A stretch of DNA of 64,000 nt from Pelodera strongyloides. Its lineage: Eukaryota; Nematoda; Chromadorea; Rhabditida; Rhabditidae. Under the pieces are notes generated by a model that made no database searches, was not told the DNA's origin, and worked only from the letters and a program-made list of their open reading frames with translations. Below are positions 58,901-64,000 of this stretch, piece by piece (position 1 is the stretch's first letter; each line of letters starts with the position of its first letter). A program made the translations under genes and the position numbers. The DNA is taken from positions 153,328 to 217,327 of the forward strand of contig JAANDG010000216.1 in assembly GCA_036852015.1 (NCBI GenBank). The letters are read 5' to 3'.

Positions 58901-60713
58901 CAGTCTCCCGTCGTCGCCGTCCAGACGACCATCTCCGAGACTGCACAGCCGCCTGTCAGTCTCCCGTCGTCGCCGTCCAGAAGTCGTCGTGCACTTCTGG
59001 ACCATCTCCGAGACTGCACAGCCGCCTGTCAGTCTCCCGTCGTCGCCGTCCAGAAGTCGTCGTGCACTTCTGGACCATCTCCGAGACTGCACAGCCGCCT
59101 GTCAGTCTCCCGTCGTCGCCGTCCAGAAGTCGTCGTGCACTTCTGGACCATCTTCGAGACTGCACAGCCGCCTGTCAGTCTGTCTCCCGTCGTCGCCGTC
59201 CTGAAGTCGTCGAGCACTACTGGACCATCTCCGTGATTGAACAGTTGCTGTCAGTCTACCGTCGTAGTCGTCTGCTTGCCACAGCTGCTGCGGCTGCAGT
59301 TCTACAGTTCTACATCATTGCCGTACTACATTCGTTGTAGTATAAAATTGCTGAACATGTCCCCTATTGATGTTGTTGGTAGTTGAGCAACATGAGTAAC
59401 ATTATTATTGCAGTATGCTTATTTGATGCTTCAATTTTATTTCATATTCGCCAATCTCCCTTTTTTTTCGCTCGGGGGGAGTGTGCATAATTATGCTAAA
59501 TTTGCACTTATTATAGATTCAATTGCCTTTATCCTTCACTTTATTCCTTATATCCTTTAGGAAACTATACAATAATCAATAAACTTTTGAGTTAACTTTC
59601 TTCCTCATGACTCACATTTTGTTGTTATTCGATTAATTGCGCGCATATTTCTTATTAATATCTTGCCCCGCATGATGTAATAGGCTCCGCCCACCATCAT
59701 CAGTACTTAAGTGGAGGTTAGGTTAACTCTTAGCTGCTTTGACGGTAGTCCCGGTTGCTGGGGCTCATCTCCAGTTTGTTCTGTTGCAGAACAATCTCCC
59801 CACACCTCAGTTGCTGAGGACCTGTACTCCTAGTGTCCAGTTGTTGGACATCACCTCTTCTCTCTTTTAACTAAATAATATCACCAACTAAATAAAGATT
59901 GTTCGAAAGACCCGCGTGGCACATCGAGCACCCGCAGAACACGGTACGCACACTTCTTATCGGTACTCTAGTTTGTTGTTATTGAGAGCAAATGATAGAG
60001 AAAGCTACTTGTTGCCGACTTCAATGTAACTTTGCAGTGGAAATGTACTAATATACAAATTGAATGTAGGAGGGGGTCAAGTTTAAGAAGCATTTTAAGG
60101 ATTACCCGTAAGCACTGCAAACTCGTAACATCAAAGGATAGCGCATAGCCTCGACTGCTAAAAAATCTAGTAATTCGTGCACCCGTAAGCACTGCAAACC
60201 GTAACATCAAAGAATAGCGCATAGCCTCGACTGCTAAAAAATCTAGTAATTCGTGCACTTAAGTTCTTAAAGCGATATAACGGCCGGTTTCTGAGATCTA
60301 TCTGCACGCAAAATTTATCTGTCCATGCGTACGCAAACGAATATAATTCGGCAAACATCGCAACATCGCTCAATTATTTGCACGGGCTGCTTGGGAATAC
60401 GACGTCCAGCATGCGTTTCAAAACCGTTCGTTATACCGATTTAAAAACTAAAACCAACGTTCCTTTCAGACTTTTGACCGCTCGTGCGCTACCGCGTCTC
60501 AAGAACCTGGACTGTGCTGAGTTGCGCCGCCCGTCGCGTGCCTCTATCTGTTCTTCCGCTTCGTCGTCGCGGACTCCTTCTCCCCCGTCGACGCCTGAAA
60601 TCTCACCACCTTCTTCTCCGCTACCTCTTCCGGAACCGCGCAAGCCTCGATTCACCTACCGCCCACGCACCATCAGCTACCGCTCGTCACATGGTCTCTC
60701 CGACAGTGATTAG
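55990..60713 (+). CDS. LRMDA-like leucine-rich-repeat protein (4 exons)
   Basis: Exons 55990-56102, 56317-56452, 56710-56843 and 60470-60713 join in phase to 208 aa (human LRMDA is about 200). Three or four LRRs: KKLRVIDISHQQLFSLP, VEHLIADGNLLNEN, FPRLLTLSINNNKIRNVGLL and CPSLEFLSLIGNPGWPHP, then the LRR cap YKTHRLLTARALPRLKNLD that spans the last junction. A Ser/Pro-rich tail follows (about 60 residues). Mammalian LRMDA acts in melanosome biogenesis with Rab32/38 partners; the nematode role is unknown, and other small LRR proteins (LRRC family) are possible. The ATG follows a likely spliced-leader acceptor at 55942 (CATTGCAG). Intron 3 is 3.6 kb and houses an LTR element. AATAAA at 61075. 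Confidence 0.8.
57060..57300. repeat. GC-rich repeat with perfect palindrome
   Basis: Several GCGCGGCTGG and GGGTGCGCGG motifs. A perfect 32-bp palindrome spans 57178-57209, centred on TTTGCAAA. Sits in LRR intron 3 just upstream of the LTR element. Confidence 0.7.
57349..57819 (+). repeat. 5' LTR of the LARD-like element
   Basis: 471 bp. Contains AATAAA-type signals (57448, 57760 region) expected of R/U5 boundaries. Confidence 0.9.
58025..59250 (+). repeat. 73-bp minisatellite array within the LTR element
   Basis: About 17 units. The first part alternates two 73-bp variants (GTTGCTGTCAGTCTCCCGTC... and GTTGCTGTGAGTCTCCCGTC...) as a 146-bp dimer. The later part uses a third variant (GCCGCCTGTCAGTCTCCC...), with three units shortened by an internal 17-bp loss around the AAGTCGTCGTGCACTTCTGG segment. 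73 is 1 mod 3, so the reading frame rotates every unit and all forward frames stay open; the predicted ORFs are not evidence of protein. Confidence 0.9.
59482..59952 (+). repeat. 3' LTR of the LARD-like element
   Basis: 471 bp, same length as and by eye identical to the 5' LTR; followed by CTTCT. Confidence 0.9.
60104..60258. repeat. Tandem duplication, about 77 bp x 2
   Basis: ACCCGTAAGCACTGCAAA...AGTAATTCGTGC occurs twice in a row with two small differences; LRR intron 3. Confidence 0.85.
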
Positions 60714-61074
60714 ACTATAGACTACAAACTACAAGCTACATATATTTCCAGTACTTGCTAGTTAATTATAACTAACTACTTTCAATCCACCGAACTAAGT
60801 TGTGACAAGCGATTTTCATAATCGTCCGTTCATTCACTTATGGTTAAACATCCCTGTCCCCAAACCTGAGTTTTTATTCTTACTCTTCCATCGTATTCTT
60901 TTCGTTATATATTTGTTCCCGACAATAGTTTCTAATATATCGCATTCAATATTTGCACTTATTCACTTATTCTCACAAATGTTTACTGTATATTTTGGAA
61001 ATATTTTGAATCGTTTTTCTATACCATGGTTCCCACATATTTGCGACCATGTTCCTATATGTTGTTAACTGTTA

Positions 61075-61080
61075 AATAAA
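61075..61080 (+). terminator. Poly(A) signal of the LRR gene
   Basis: AATAAA 362 nt after the LRR stop codon. Confidence 0.5.
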
Positions 61081-61416
61081 TAATTAGCTAATTGTAAGTT
61101 GCATCATGGAATAGACAAGCTCATCACCTTACTGGCACTCCTACTAACTGTGAGGTTGAAAACAAATAAATCTAATTTTTAGTGTTTTTTGTATGTTTTC
61201 CTGTGGCTTCACAACCTGGCGCTGGCAATTAAGATTACTATCACGGGTAATTAAATAGAACAGGATTTTATGCCAGCACACGACTAAGTAAGCAACATGC
61301 GCATGCAAGGAAATGTCGCTGTATTCTTCAGTTCTGTGAATTTGTAATTGCCGTAAGACTAACTTTTTCATAACCACTCGGTTTGTTTATGTTTGAATTA
61401 GAAGTTATACATTTTT

Positions 61417-61562
61417 TGAAATGTATTTTGGATTACTTCATTCCCATATGTTGCACGCAAATTAATGCAGTCAGCTTAAAATTGCGAAGTATTAGCGCAT
61501 CAATTTGCATTCAGTACATCGGAATACAGCGTCCGGCTTAAGTTTCAAAACCGGCTATCATA
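61417..61562. repeat. Dispersed repeat, copy 2 of 2
   Basis: Direct copy of 10808-10975: GAAATGTATTTTGG, GCAAATTAAT, TTTGCATTCAGTA, CAAAACCGGCTATCAT. Confidence 0.6.
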
Positions 61563-62249
61563 CTTTTTTAAAACACAAAATGAGCAGGATTCAGACCCGG
61601 CTAACTAACAGAGAGACAATGTCTTATTAGGCTGTTCCGAGTTCAGATTGCTATCACGCTTATTTGGTGAAAAGTTGTACTCATGCATGTCACATGGAAT
61701 TTGTACCCAAGAAAAACAGGACTGGGTTTAACCACGAAAAGTCTCGTTTGGGCAGATATGGGCTTTGACGTGCTGCTCATGAAAATTCTTTGGTTTTTTC
61801 GAACCCTCATGTATTCATTCGCACAAAAAAAACCACTGTAAAAGACAAAAATGCTGTCAAAAAAGTGATTTTTATCGTTTGAAATAAAATAAAATAAGTT
61901 GATTTTATTGTTTCTGTGTGTGCAAGTTTGGCTGTTTGCCATAGTTCGAATTGCCTTGAATTGAGGTAATTGTGTTAGTGAATTTTCACGCAAAAAAGGT
62001 AATTCAATTTCAGTTTATTAGTTCCCATTCAGATTTTTCGCTCGTTATATTCAACTTACGTTTAAAGTCAGGTCTAGGCTGTCGAGAGGTTACAAAATGA
62101 GGTCACGCCCAAGAAAAAAAAATAAAAACTGTTTTCTGCAGTTTTCTGAAGGTGTCTCAGTATGTATGTATCATAGATAGTACCTGACTGGAATTGTGTA
62201 GTGGTTTTCCTCGAGTAAGATCTACGTGTGGGATGGGTTTTTTCACGTT

Positions 62250-62494
62250 TCATATATGGTTTAGTGTACACGTGCAGATTTTTTTGCTATGATGCAAGTT
62301 ACTGTAAACGTAGCAATCATTAGTTTCCAATTGTCCATGAAAGTCGGTCGATAATTCGTCTGCTCTTGGCCCGTATTTGAGGCGATAATTGTCTAATGGA
62401 GTGTCGATTTTTGTTTGGTCAATGTGGTGCGGAATTTGAACGGTTTGTCTCTCGTTGTCCACAACACCATGCATGTGTACTTTGTGGTAATGAC
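62250..62494 (-). CDS. Terminal exon of an unidentified minus-strand gene (partial)
   Basis: After a TATTTCAG acceptor the frame reads HYHKVHMHGVVDNERQTVQI, then IDTPLDNYRLKYGPRADELS and FHGQLETNDCYVYSNLHH before a stop at 62250. It is polar, His-rich and well mixed, unlike intergenic ORFs around it. It enters with two bases completing a codon. Upstream sequence to 62870 has a short open frame starting MVHIKVCMTRENKNIYDEKL, but no donor with a matching phase, so the 5' part is unresolved. Confidence 0.45.
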
Positions 62495-63147
62495 CTGAAA
62501 TAAACAAATAACAAAGACAGAAAACGGCAAAACGTTCAAATTCCGTGTAAAAAAATAGCAGTGGTTTACCAGTTCTTTCCACGACTTAACATAATACTCT
62601 ACTTTCATATTGTTACTTTTCATTTCGTTCCGGTTTCGCATAATCCTCCGCGTGAGTTTTCTGGCAAAGACTAATCAAATTCAATTTTTCGTCATAAATA
62701 TTTTTATTTTCTCGCGTCATACACACTTTGATATGCACCATTTTATGACAGTAGTACACTAACAAAACACGGCTGGCGCGCGGCGATAAAAACTGGCGCG
62801 CGCCTACATCTCGCTGCACACATTGCCGAACCTTCGCCGGGCTATCGCCATGTCCGGGCGAGTGCACTGCCTAACATTTCGCGAAAACTGTATCAAATGT
62901 CTACCGTGAGCCTAATTTCCGGATATGCTTATAAGAGCAGCAGTGGTCATCCGCGAGGCGAGTCCTGTTGTTGATCGCTTTGTGCGTCATAAATTATTAT
63001 GATATGAACTGTGAATTGTGCATTGTGCTTCAGGTACATCTTAACCCCGTTACTATTTGAGCAACCACAAATAAAACCAACCACATACCAGATCTCTTTC
63101 ATACAACTCTTCCAATTGACCATTCTCTCCCTCTATGTCTTCTCAAC

Positions 63148-63871
63148 ATGACTCCCATATTCGAGCATATCAAAATTTGTTTCTTCCACATACAGCACAA
63201 CCGCACCGTCATATTGAGAGAAAATGGTAAACAAAAAATAAATTTTATATTATTATTATTATATTACACCCGTTTGCACGCATGTTGTGGCAGAAGACGT
63301 CAATGACTTTGAAAATATTCGACATTTAAATCGCATATGAAAGAGCTTATATTAGAATTCTTTTTCCTCGCGAGGCATATAAGCTTCATCAAGAGGAGAG
63401 AGAGAGAGATAGAGGGACAATTTAACCTTGAAATCTGATCTGTCTGCTGTGGATTGCATCACAAAGCTCATGCGAGTCAACGATGAAGATTACACGTGAC
63501 TTATTTTGCTAGCCGGAGCTTAATACTTGCATTCTGTATTACTACTTATTACCAACATATATTTTGTATGGTAATTGTATTGATTACCTACTGACATATA
63601 TAACACTTGCTCCAGCGACCATGGCTTCTTACTATGTATGACGTACGAGATATTATTCGCTTTCTCTCTTTCCTAATCCATCATCCATCTTTTTTTTTTC
63701 AGAAAATGTCACTAACTCTGGCTCTAGCACTACGAAATGTAGTATTAACTTTCACATGTATAATCATATAATATCTAGTCGTATCAATTTGCTGTACCTA
63801 TTTATGCACATTTGTAGGAGAAGATATGAGGATGATAGCTGCATTTTACTCATCAATGAAAAAAAACACAG
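63148..63871 (+). CDS. 5' exons of an unidentified gene running off the window
   Basis: Exons 63148-63226, 63703-63741 and 63818-63871 join in phase (57 codons) and leave an open donor. The start is MTPIFEHIKICFFHIQHNRT, then RENENVTNSGSSTTK and REDMRMIAAFYSSMKKN. A CTTCAG at 63031 could be a spliced-leader site. Not recognised; exon 2 could use a different donor. Confidence 0.4.
63241..63700. other. Intron-like AT-rich sequence
   Basis: Contains a short GA run (63392-63415) and nothing else recognisable. Confidence 0.4.
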
Positions 63872-64000
63872 GTTAGCGATGTACTGTGGCATCAGGACTT
63901 GATAGTAAACCTCTAGCAACTCTCCAATTTTTGATCAAAAAATAATGTTTCTGTCCGTTTTTCTTCCATACCCATTTGATGATTTTTTTTTCTTTACCTT

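Larger units (their letters stand above)
57349..59952 (+). mobile_element. Non-autonomous LTR element (LARD-like) with internal satellite
   Basis: Two 471-bp LTRs (57349-57819, 59482-59952), TGTGCATAATT...GTACGCACA, appear identical by eye and are flanked by the exact 5-bp target duplication CTTCT. A TGGTGCACCGTCC primer-binding-like site follows the 5' LTR at once, and the purine run GGGGGGAG precedes the 3' LTR. The 1.66-kb interior has no gag or pol; most of it is a 73-bp tandem array. It must have been mobilised in trans. Confidence 0.9.

Noticed and set aside
57766..59236. Ser/Arg-rich repeat proteins of 115-251 aa
   Set aside because: Products of the 73-bp satellite, open in several frames on both strands and lying within an LTR element.
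1..64000. CRISPR array, bacterial operon or prophage
   Set aside because: Spliced genes, nematode splice signals and eukaryotic transposons show a nuclear eukaryotic sequence; no repeat-spacer arrays were seen.

Overview
The window is nuclear DNA of a nematode. It is AT-rich, and its genes are split into small exons by introns that mostly end in TTTCAG-like acceptors. Several genes have a likely spliced-leader acceptor just before the start codon, and the gene set fits: an SRSX-like chemoreceptor, an MKS-2/TMEM216 transition-zone protein and a cytosolic cystathionine gamma-lyase. I could not fix the genus. Exon models were built by hand from splice signals, and I accepted them when the reading phase closed over every junction.

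Layout. 1-6.1 kb: mostly mobile repeats, chiefly TTAA-flanked palindromic elements. 6.2-10.8 kb (+): dual-specificity-phosphatase-like protein whose catalytic Cys is Ser. 11.6-13.2 kb (-): TMEM216/MKS-2, with an RFX (X-box-like) site 48 bp upstream of its ATG. 14.1-22.1 kb (+): NADAR-domain protein, divergent from mks-2; its introns hold a deleted Ty3/Gypsy element, a GC-rich palindromic element and an antisense secreted-peptide ORF. 25.3-29.8 kb (+): a small secreted protein followed by a Lys/Glu-rich membrane-anchored protein. 36.2-39.7 kb (+): cystathionine gamma-lyase, 396 aa. 41.2-44.1 kb (-): seven-transmembrane receptor, 352 aa. 44.9-46.2 kb: a nest of TTAA elements. 46.2-53.1 kb: a Penelope-like retroelement with an N-terminal GIY-YIG domain, inside two concentric pairs of direct repeats. 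54.3-54.6 kb (-): small ORF with a CaaX-like end. 56.0-60.7 kb (+): LRMDA-like leucine-rich-repeat protein, one intron of which hosts a young non-autonomous LTR element carrying a 73-bp minisatellite. 62.2-64.0 kb: pieces of two further genes, one running off the window end.

The host genes are unrelated and have no operon-like spacing, except perhaps the 25.3/27.8 kb pair. What unifies the window is heavy colonisation by transposable elements: two LTR elements with exact 5-bp target duplications, a permuted-domain Penelope-like element, several families of TTAA MITE-like elements (some nested), and tRNA-derived dispersed repeats. Twice (mks-2 and the receptor) an antisense ORF chain looked plausible until the other strand gave a recognisable protein; both are listed as rejected.
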